Below are positions 1-6,608 of a stretch of DNA of 6,608 nucleotides, in pieces. Each line of letters starts with the position of its first letter. Position 1 is the stretch's first letter. Both the position numbers and the translations under genes were made by a program. Origin of the DNA: Actinomycetota bacterium (GTDB lineage: Bacteria; Actinomycetota; Actinomycetes; Mycobacteriales; Mycobacteriaceae); contig SYAA01000292.1 of the NCBI GenBank assembly GCA_005789055.1, positions 1 through 6,608 of the forward strand, read 5' to 3'. The notes under the pieces are model-generated. The model did not search any database. It saw nothing but the letters and a program-made list of their open reading frames with translations, and was not told the DNA's origin.

Positions 1-840
1 AAGCTGCTGGTAGGCGATAGGTGGTGCGGGTGCGATGTCGACATCGAGGCGGTGCGCCGGGGGTATCGCCACAATGGCACGCCGAGCCTCGGTGACGCCG
101 GCCGACGACATCACCGCCACCGCGTCGTCGGACCACTCGATCCGGGTGACGGCGGCATTCAGCCGCACCCGCGGGCCGAGTTCGGCGGCCATCGTGGTGG
201 ACATCTGGTGACTGCCGGCGGGGAAGTGATCCTGTTGGGCGCCGCCGACGACGTCGAGCATGCGATCCAGTCCACCGGCGGCGTTGACGTAGCGCACCGC
301 ATGCAGCATCGACACCTCGTCGGGCTCCGCGCCCCAGGTGACTCGCGACATGATTGCCATCAGGTCCCGGGAGCCCGGCGAGGCGCCGATTGAGCGCAGC
401 CAGCCGCCGAGGCTCATCGCGTCCAGCTTCGCCGCCGCGGGCGCCGACCACGGCTCGGTGACGTCGACTCCGCGTGCGATACGGGCGAACTGCCACTGGA
501 TGCGGCCGATGTCGAGCACGCCGAGTAGTCCCAGTTTGGGGATGGTGCCGCGGTAGGACCGCACCTTGCCGCGCCACCGAATGAGGTTGGCGCCGTCGTT
601 GAAGGTGGGTGTGGTGTCCGCGCCGAGATCGGCGGCCAGCTTGAGCACCGCATCCTGGGTGGGTCCAACGAACGATGCGCCCAGATCCACCGGTACGCCG
701 GCCAGCATCGCGGAGTTGGTCCGTCCGCCCACCCGGTCACGGCCCTCGAGCACCACCGCGTCGAAGCCGCCCCGGGTGAGTTCGCGCGCCGCCGTCAGCC
801 CGGCCAGGCCCGCCCCGATCACGATCACGTCATGCGCCAT
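1..840 (-). CDS. aofH: Flavin-containing amine oxidase (AofH/Rv3170-like), C-terminus outside the window
   Basis: FAD-dependent enzyme of the monoamine oxidase superfamily, expected to oxidise an amine to an imine/aldehyde with release of hydrogen peroxide; the substrate is unknown. The first 280 residues are visible. An N-terminal Rossmann motif has G9, G11 and G14 (VIGAGLAG), followed by the FAD-ribose acidic residue E32 and the family signature RDRVGGRT (35-41). Next comes [10 protein letters not shown] (53-62), the substrate-pocket strand seen in this family, and SRVTWG (165-170) in the middle domain. M. tuberculosis AofH is about 450 residues as I recall, so roughly 170 C-terminal residues, including the second FAD-contact region, lie beyond base 1. 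The ATG at 840 is chosen because it sits just before the Rossmann strand. The frame stays open upstream and a GTG at 879-877 is an alternative, though neither has a good ribosome site. The gene is divergent from the F420 oxidoreductase. Family is firm; orthology to AofH is likely. Confidence 0.88.
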   Translation of the reverse strand, partial: MAHDVIVIGAGLAGLTAARELTRGGFDAVVLEGRDRVGGRTNSAMLAGVPVDLGASFVGPTQDAVLKLAADLGADTTPTFNDGANLIRWRGKVRSYRGTIPKLGLLGVLDIGRIQWQFARIARGVDVTEPWSAPAAAKLDAMSLGGWLRSIGASPGSRDLMAIMSRVTWGAEPDEVSMLHAVRYVNAAGGLDRMLDVVGGAQQDHFPAGSHQMSTTMAAELGPRVRLNAAVTRIEWSDDAVAVMSSAGVTEARRAIVAIPPAHRLDVDIAPAPPIAYQQL

Positions 841-897
841 GGCTACAGTCTGGCCGACTCCGACACCGACCGTGGTCACGTCTATGGTGAAGGCGCT
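841..897. promoter_or_regulatory. 57-base divergent intergenic region with a candidate plus-strand promoter
   Basis: This short gap must carry the start signals for both divergent genes. On the plus strand, CCGACA (860-865; 4 of 6 matches to TTGACA) and TATGGT (883-888; fits the mycobacterial TANNNT -10 rule) are 17 bases apart. That predicts a transcript start at about 895-898, directly at the GTG of the oxidoreductase, so the mRNA would be nearly leaderless. A Shine-Dalgarno-like TGAAGG (888-893) lies four bases before the same GTG, but it would be used only if transcription begins further upstream. On the minus strand the best I can see for the amine oxidase is a weak CAGACT (852-847), placed for a leaderless start at 840. 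All of this is motif matching. Confidence 0.35.
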
Positions 898-1887
898 GTG
901 AAAGTCCTCACCGCCCTGTTCGGGCCCACCGACGCGATCGACCGCGCCCGCGCGTTGCGGGAAGCGGGAGCATCGGGGGTGTTCACCTTCGAGGGCCCGC
1001 ACGACGTATTCGCCCCGCTGACCCTGGCGACGTGCGTCGGCGGCCTGGATCTGATGACCAACGTCGCCATCGCCTTCCCGCGCAACCCGATCCAGCTGGC
1101 TCACCAGGCCTACGATCACCAGTTGCTCTCCGGTGGCCGGTTCACCCTCGGGCTGGGCACGCAGATTCGGACCCAGATCGAGAAGCGATACGGCGCCGAG
1201 TTTGAGCGGCCGGTGGGCCGGATGCGGGAGCTCGTCGGGGCGCTGCGGGCGATCTTCGCGACCTGGCAGACCGGCGAACGACTGGATTTTCGGGGCGAGT
1301 TTTACCGGCACACCCTGATGACGCCGACGTTCAATCCCGGGCCGAATCCCTTCGGGCCGCCGCCGATCTACGTCGGCGCGCTCGGCCCGCAACTGACCCG
1401 GGCGACCGCGGAAGTCGCCGACGGACTGCTGGTGATGCCGTTCTCCTCCAGCCGGTTCCTCAAAGAACTGACGATGCCGGCGGTGCGCAGGGGTCTCGCG
1501 GTGCGGGCCGGGCCCGCCGATTTCGCACTCGTACCCGAAGTCATCGTCTCGGCCGGAGCCGATCACGACGCGACCCGCCGCCTGCTGTCCTTCTACGGAT
1601 CCACCCCCGCCTATCGCCCGGTGCTCGACGTCCACGGCTGGGGCGATTTGCAGCCGGAACTCAACGCGTTGTCCAAGCAGGGCCGGTGGGATGACATGGC
1701 CGGGCTGATCACCGACGAGGTGTTGCACACCATCGCCGCCTGCGGTACGCCGGCGCAGATCGCCGTGCACATTCGCGAGCGGATCGCGGCCGCCGAGGGC
1801 ATGGCCGACACTGTCTGCCTTTACCAGCCCGGGCCGATCCCGACCGATGCATTGGCGGCGATCGTCGACGAGTTGCGCGCCGACTAA
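898..1887 (+). CDS. LLM-class F420-dependent oxidoreductase (TIGR03617 / MSMEG_2256-like family)
   Basis: Bacterial luciferase-like (TIM-barrel) oxidoreductase expected to use reduced or oxidised coenzyme F420 for hydride transfer; substrate unknown, cytosolic. The protein is 329 residues from the GTG start. Family features in order: short N-terminal strand [17 protein letters not shown] (57-64); [15 protein letters not shown] (76-90), the cofactor-side loop typical of luciferase-like enzymes; [13 protein letters not shown] (131-143); [17 protein letters not shown] (148-164); and [25 protein letters not shown] (232-256), a stretch highly characteristic of this subfamily. GTG at 898 is preferred over the in-frame ATG at 832: the family normally begins at the MKV strand, the 22 extra residues are charged and unlike the family, and 832 would overlap the divergent amine oxidase start. 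TGAAGG at 888-893 also supports 898. It is the only plus-strand gene, convergent with the Rv3169-type gene. I recall no equivalent between Rv3169 and Rv3170 in M. tuberculosis, so it may be a lineage-specific insertion. Confidence 0.9.
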   Translation: MKVLTALFGPTDAIDRARALREAGASGVFTFEGPHDVFAPLTLATCVGGLDLMTNVAIAFPRNPIQLAHQAYDHQLLSGGRFTLGLGTQIRTQIEKRYGAEFERPVGRMRELVGALRAIFATWQTGERLDFRGEFYRHTLMTPTFNPGPNPFGPPPIYVGALGPQLTRATAEVADGLLVMPFSSSRFLKELTMPAVRRGLAVRAGPADFALVPEVIVSAGADHDATRRLLSFYGSTPAYRPVLDVHGWGDLQPELNALSKQGRWDDMAGLITDEVLHTIAACGTPAQIAVHIRERIAAAEGMADTVCLYQPGPIPTDALAAIVDELRAD

Positions 1888-1921
1888 CCGCCGAGCGTGC
1901 CGCCAGCGCGACGCTCGGCGG
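1888..1921. terminator. Perfect 11-base-pair hairpin between convergent genes, probable bidirectional terminator
   Basis: CCGCCGAGCGT (1888-1898) and ACGCTCGGCGG (1911-1921) are perfect inverted repeats around a 12-base loop, beginning right after the TAA of the oxidoreductase. The symmetric stem would work for transcription from both sides and lies between two convergent stop codons. There is no T-run on either strand, so it would be a U-less hairpin of the kind proposed for mycobacteria. Termination is inferred from position and structure. Confidence 0.65.
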
Positions 1922-1951
1922 CGAGCGTGGCGCCAGCGCGACGGTCGGCGG
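1892..1951. repeat. Two tandem copies of a 30-base repeat (28/30 identical)
   Basis: Bases 1892-1921 and 1922-1951 are adjacent direct copies that differ only at two C-to-G changes (1900 versus 1930, and 1914 versus 1944). The first copy contains most of the perfect hairpin. In the second copy the corresponding arms, CGAGCGT (1922-1928) and ACGGTCG (1941-1947), carry one mismatch, so its stem is weaker. The unit contains the internal core CGCCAGCGCGAC. The sequence is non-coding and fills almost the whole convergent gap. It may be a duplicated terminator or a small palindromic intergenic element. Confidence 0.8.
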
Positions 1952-1960
1952 CTTCAGGCG

Positions 1961-3102
1961 TCAGGGTGCGACGGTCAGCCAGTCGGCGAAGCCGGACGGG
2001 TCGTGGCGACCCAGTGCCCCGTGCTCGAAGAGTCCCCAGCCCTCCAGCAGCGCCGAGGAATCGTCGTAGCAGATCGCGCGCCCGACGTGGTCGATCACTC
2101 CGAAGCCGCTGCGACCGACGATGGACGGGTCGGTCATCTCGTAGGTGAGCCGTTCGGTGAACTTCTCGCCCTTCCACACGCCGTGGATCCAATCGGAGTC
2201 GCCGCCGTAGCCGCCGCCGACATGGATGGGAACCGGAAGTTTGGATTCGATCTCGAACCGCACGGGTGCCCCGGTGGCATCGGTGGCGTCGATGGTGGCG
2301 CCGACGGGAATCCGGGTTCCCGAACGGTAGTGGATTTTCACCCGAGGCCAACCCAACTGCTCCACCCGGCCGTCACGCCAGATCCGGGTGCAGTCGTTGA
2401 GCGATCGGAACCCGCTGGGGTCCTCCTGGATGATCATGACGACCGCGAAGTCGTCGAACGCCATCGGCACGTAGAGCCACCACATGCCCTCGAACGGGGG
2501 ATCGGCGGGACGGCCGGCGGGATCGGCTTCGCCGACCGGACGGATGCCCCAGGACCGGTCGCGGGTACCGATCCAGGTCGCGGGGTCCACGGCGATCTCG
2601 TGGCCGTCGACAACCAGATGTCCGCTCCAGGAACCCAATTGGGCGAAGCGCTGGGCGTCCAGTGTCACGCGGTTGCCCGCCCGGAGCACATGGCGCTGCT
2701 CCTGAACCACCGGGAAAAGGCCCTGCCAGGTGAGATCGAGCTCGACGCCCTCGGTCTCCTCCATGACGATCCGCAAGGTCTGCAGCGGATCGATGACCTC
2801 GACGCGGTATCCGTTGACGTGCTGATGCAACCGGTTGTGGTCGATGGCGTCGGACAGATGCACGGCGGTCTGCTGGTGGGTGTCGCCGCCGTACTTGCCG
2901 CCGCCGCGGCGCGCAACCAACACGAAGGCATCTTTGACCGCGAGGTTGGGGTAGTAGCCGATCCCGGTGATGAGAAAGATCCCGCCGGTGCGGTCATGGG
3001 CGTTGAAGTAGGAGCGGTCATAGAAGTTGCGATCCGAAGATCCCGGCCAGGCGATCGGCTGGGGCACCTGGTGCACCGGGTATTCGTCAAGTGGTCCGAG
3101 CA

Positions 3103-3103
<1 letters not shown>
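1961..3103 (-). CDS. Conserved mycobacterial protein of unknown function (Rv3169-like)
   Basis: Uncharacterised 380-residue protein with no signal peptide or membrane segment, so probably cytosolic. It matches my memory of M. tuberculosis Rv3169 (about 374 residues) along its full length. The composition is aromatic- and glycine-rich with many alternating hydrophobic strands, suggesting a beta-rich fold; I suspect the DUF7064/DUF7065 group but could not check. Conserved-looking blocks are SSDRNFYDRSYFNAHDRTG (22-40), DPATWIGTRDRSWGIRP (173-189), PPFEGMWWLYVP (202-213), GWPRV (251-255), GGGYGGDSDW (296-305), and a C-terminal EGWGLFEHGALGRHDPSG (354-371). Several Asp/His/Arg residues in these blocks could form a binding or active site. 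A glycine-rich insert at about 66-77 seems absent from Rv3169. The ATG at 3103 shares its A with the upstream TGA (TGATG) and has GAGGAG eight bases upstream, so translation is coupled to the kinase. No function is assigned. Confidence 0.9.
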
Positions 3104-4391
<1,288 letters not shown>

Positions 4392-5993
4392 TCACGAGGT
4401 CAGAAACCGCGCCGCATGGTCGGCGAGATCGAGCAGCGGCTGCGGCATGGTGCCGAGGAGGAATGTGATGAGCAGTGTCAGGCCCACGATCGCGATGCTG
4501 ACCGGCCCGGCCGGTGCCAATGCCGGTGCGTCCGCCGGTGAGTCGCTGAAGAACATCGCCACGATGACCCGCACGTAGAAGTAGGCGGCGATCCCACTGG
4601 CAATTACACCGACCACCACCAAGGGCAGCGCACCGCCCTCGGCGGCGGCTTTGAAGACGGCGAACTTGCTGACGAAGCCACTGGTCAACGGAATGCCGGC
4701 GAAGGACAGCATGAGCAGCGCGAACGCCGCGCCGGCGACGGGGTGGCGCCGGCCCAGGCCGGCCCAGCGGGTCATGTCGGTCTCCTCGGTACCGTCGCGG
4801 CCGCGAACCATGCCCACGAAGGCGAACGCGCCCAGCGTGCTGAACCCGTAGGCCACCAGATAGAACAGCGTTCCGGTCAGACCGGCGTCATTGGCGGCCG
4901 CCACTCCGGCCAGGATGAAGCCGGTGTGCGCCACCGCCGAGTAGCCGAGCATGCGCTTGACGTCGCGCTGGGTGATCGCGGCCACCGTCCCGACGACCAT
5001 GGTCAGGATCGCGATGGCCCACAGCATCGGCCGCCACTGGTCCTTGAGCGCCGGCACGGCGACGTAGAGCAGGCGCAGCAGTGCGCCGAACGCGGCGGCC
5101 TTGGTGGCGGCCGCCATGAACGCGACGATGGGGGTGGGCGCGCCCTGATACACATCGGGTACCCACGCTCCGAACGGCACCGCGCCGACCTTGAACAGCA
5201 GGGCGACGGTCACCAGGGCGGTCCCGAGGAGGGCCAGTGTGGTGTTCTGCGACCCGGATGCGATCGACCCGGATCCGATCGATTCAGCGATACCGGTGAG
5301 GCTCAGAGTGCCGGCGAAGCCGTACAGCAGCGCCATGCCGTAGAGGAAGAACGCCGACGAGAACGCCCCCAGCAGAAAGTATTTCAGCGACGCCTCCTGG
5401 GAGAGCAGTCGCGGGTGCCGGGCCAGGCCGCACATCAGGTACAGCGGCAGCGAGAACACCTCGAGTGCGATGAACATGGTGAGCAGATCGTCGGCAGCCG
5501 GGAACAGCATCATGCCGCCGACGGCGAACATGGTCAGCGGGAACACCTCGGTCTGGGCGATCCCGGCCTTGATGGCCGTCTTCTCGGCGAGGCTGCCCGG
5601 AATCGAGGATGCCTGCGGGGTGAACGCGTCCAGGCCCGCTGCGACCCACCGCGACGGACCCGAACCGTCCGGATTGGGTTCGCGGCGACGTTCGGCGATC
5701 AACAGCACGCCGATGATCGCGAACCCCACGATGGCGCCCTGCAACAGCAGGGCGGGCCGGTCGACGGCGACTGCTCCCACGGCCGCGAGCTGCCCGGCGC
5801 CGGGGCCGATGGTGCTGTAGTTGCGCACCACGGCGACGAATGCCGCGACCAACCCGACCAGGGCGAGCGTGACCTGGATGCCGTACCTGCTCCGGTGCGA
5901 CGCGAAGGCCTCCACCAGCACACCGGCTACCGCGACGATGAACACGATCAGCATCGGCGACAGCACGGCGTATTCAATACTCGGTGTGGTCAT
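4392..5993 (-). CDS. nuoN: NADH-quinone oxidoreductase subunit N (NuoN)
   Basis: Antiporter-like membrane subunit of proton-pumping complex I (NADH dehydrogenase I); inner membrane, about 14 predicted helices, 533 residues (E. coli NuoN is 485; mycobacterial forms are about 530). Proton-path residues are in place: E178 in LEVFSLPLY, K204 in ASLKYFLLGA, K268 at the broken helix KVGAVPFGAWVPDVYQGAPTP, K298 in AAATKAA, H356 in AHTGF, and K443/K448 in SGFVSKFAVFKAA. By context these correspond to E. coli E133, K158, K217, K247 and the K395 position. A hydrophilic insert at about 103-148 explains the extra length over E. coli. A 5-residue repeat (IGSGS/IASGS, 239-248) lies in a loop. The ATG at 5993 overlaps the nuoM stop (ATGA), with GGAAGGA five bases upstream. 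No damage is visible, so it should be functional as the last gene of the nuo operon. Confidence 0.97.
   Translation of the reverse strand: MTTPSIEYAVLSPMLIVFIVAVAGVLVEAFASHRSRYGIQVTLALVGLVAAFVAVVRNYSTIGPGAGQLAAVGAVAVDRPALLLQGAIVGFAIIGVLLIAERRREPNPDGSGPSRWVAAGLDAFTPQASSIPGSLAEKTAIKAGIAQTEVFPLTMFAVGGMMLFPAADDLLTMFIALEVFSLPLYLMCGLARHPRLLSQEASLKYFLLGAFSSAFFLYGMALLYGFAGTLSLTGIAESIGSGSIASGSQNTTLALLGTALVTVALLFKVGAVPFGAWVPDVYQGAPTPIVAFMAAATKAAAFGALLRLLYVAVPALKDQWRPMLWAIAILTMVVGTVAAITQRDVKRMLGYSAVAHTGFILAGVAAANDAGLTGTLFYLVAYGFSTLGAFAFVGMVRGRDGTEETDMTRWAGLGRRHPVAGAAFALLMLSFAGIPLTSGFVSKFAVFKAAAEGGALPLVVVGVIASGIAAYFYVRVIVAMFFSDSPADAPALAPAGPVSIAIVGLTLLITFLLGTMPQPLLDLADHAARFLTS
5251..5280. repeat. 15-base tandem duplication inside nuoN
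   Basis: Bases 5251-5265 (GACCCGGATGCGATC) and 5266-5280 (GACCCGGATCCGATC) are adjacent copies with one mismatch. On the minus strand they encode IGSGS followed by IASGS (NuoN residues 239-248), an in-frame duplication in a small, flexible loop between membrane helices. Confidence 0.85.
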
Positions 5994-6608
5994 CGTGATC
6001 CTTCCGCCGTCAGTTCGGGGGCGGGGTCGGACTGGTGGATCGATGACAGCGTGTCGTCGACCGCCGGGTTGATGACGTCGAGGGCGATCTTGGGGTAGAT
6101 GCCGAGTCCGATGAGCAGTGCGATCAGCGGAGCGACCACCAGTAATTCACGGGGCCGCAGATCGGGCAGCGTCTCATTGCCGGCGGTGACCGGTCCGGTC
6201 ATCATCCGCTGATAGGCCCACAGCACGTAGACCGCGGAGAGCACCAGGGACAGTGCGGCGATCACCGCGAACGCCGGGTAGCGGGTGTAGGTGCCGAGAA
6301 GCACCAGCAGCTCGGATACGAAGGGCCCCATGCCGGGCATCGCCAGGCTGGCCAATCCGGCCACCAGGAAGGTTCCGGCCAGTACCGGCGCAACTTTCTG
6401 GACGCCGCCGTAGTCCGCGATCGCCCGGCTGCCGCGTCGGCTGACCAGGAAGCCCGCGATCAGGAACAGGGCGGCCGTGGAGATGCCGTGATTGACCATG
6501 TAGAGCGTCGACCCCGACTGCCCCTGGCTCGTCATCACGAAGATGCCCAGGATGATGAAGCCGAAGTGGCTGATCGAGGTGTAGGCGATCAGTCGCATCA
6601 CGTCGGTC
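5990..6608 (-). CDS. nuoM: NADH-quinone oxidoreductase subunit M (NuoM), C-terminal part
   Basis: Second antiporter-like membrane subunit of complex I; only the last 205 residues are inside the window and the N-terminal two thirds lie beyond base 6608. The fragment begins in the helix TDVMRLIAYTSISHFGFIILG, with the His seen in NuoM proteins in the SISHFGF segment. It continues with YMVNHGISTAALFLIAG (36-52), whose NHG matches the conserved AHG His, and PGMGPFVSEL (91-100), whose E99 corresponds to the catalytic Glu of the last proton channel (E. coli E407). Then come two more hydrophobic segments and a hydrophilic tail. The TGA stop (5992-5990) overlaps the nuoN ATG by four bases (ATGA), the usual tight coupling in nuo operons. 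The internal GTG at 6601 is not a start. Confidence 0.96.
   Translation of the reverse strand, partial: TDVMRLIAYTSISHFGFIILGIFVMTSQGQSGSTLYMVNHGISTAALFLIAGFLVSRRGSRAIADYGGVQKVAPVLAGTFLVAGLASLAMPGMGPFVSELLVLLGTYTRYPAFAVIAALSLVLSAVYVLWAYQRMMTGPVTAGNETLPDLRPRELLVVAPLIALLIGLGIYPKIALDVINPAVDDTLSSIHQSDPAPELTAEGSR
5999..6005 (-). promoter_or_regulatory. Ribosome binding site of nuoN, within nuoM
   Basis: GGAAGGA on the minus strand lies five bases before the nuoN ATG and inside the last codons of nuoM. It confirms the ATG at 5993 as the nuoN start, together with the ATGA overlap. Confidence 0.75.

Noticed and set aside
841..853. -10 element for the amine oxidase (CAGACT, read on the minus strand at 852-847)
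   Set aside because: It fits the TANNNT pattern at only two of three positions and has no -35 partner. I kept it as a weak remark and did not list it as a separate feature.
1892..1951. Start of a CRISPR array
   Set aside because: There are only two copies, directly adjacent with no spacer, and no cas gene nearby. Tandem duplication of a palindromic element fits better.
4743..6098. 451-codon open frame on the plus strand, antisense to nuoN and the end of nuoM
   Set aside because: The opposite strand encodes a clear membrane subunit with all key residues. This frame gives a very hydrophilic Gln/Arg/His/Gly-rich sequence typical of an antisense shadow.

Overview
The window is high-GC actinobacterial DNA, almost certainly from a non-tuberculous mycobacterium (Mycobacterium/Mycolicibacterium). 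The evidence is strong codon bias toward G/C in third positions, an F420-dependent oxidoreductase, actinobacterial-type NuoM/NuoN, and a gene set that I recognise as the counterpart of M. tuberculosis Rv3157-Rv3158 (nuoM-nuoN), Rv3168, Rv3169 and Rv3170 (aofH). These assignments rest on remembered family sequences and motifs; no database search was run.

Layout, right to left along the minus strand. The C-terminal third of nuoM (5990-6608, cut by the window edge) overlaps nuoN (4392-5993) by an ATGA junction. A 152-base gap follows. Then come a phosphotransferase of the aminoglycoside-phosphotransferase/ACAD10-like fold (3103-4239, TTG start) and an uncharacterised Rv3169-type protein (1961-3103), joined by a one-base TGATG overlap. 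A plus-strand luciferase-like F420-dependent oxidoreductase (898-1887) runs convergently toward this pair, and the 73-base gap between them is a hairpin plus a 30-base tandem repeat. A flavin amine oxidase (1-840, minus strand, C-terminus cut off by the window) is divergent from the oxidoreductase across a 57-base gap.

Function. NuoM and NuoN are two of the three antiporter-like proton-pumping membrane subunits of NADH dehydrogenase I. The downstream genes are not complex I parts. They look like a small-molecule or lipid-modifying set (kinase, unknown beta-rich protein, FAD amine oxidase, F420 oxidoreductase) whose substrate is unknown. The conserved core is kinase + Rv3169-type protein + amine oxidase. 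As I remember the M. tuberculosis map, the Rv3159c-Rv3167c block (including the TetR regulator Rv3167c) lies between nuoN and Rv3168. Here nothing lies between them, and the F420 oxidoreductase is an extra gene placed inside the set.

No RNA gene, insertion sequence, phage or CRISPR signal was seen. The window is mostly ordinary chromosomal sequence. Its least understood part is the coupled kinase/Rv3169-type pair and its association with the amine oxidase.
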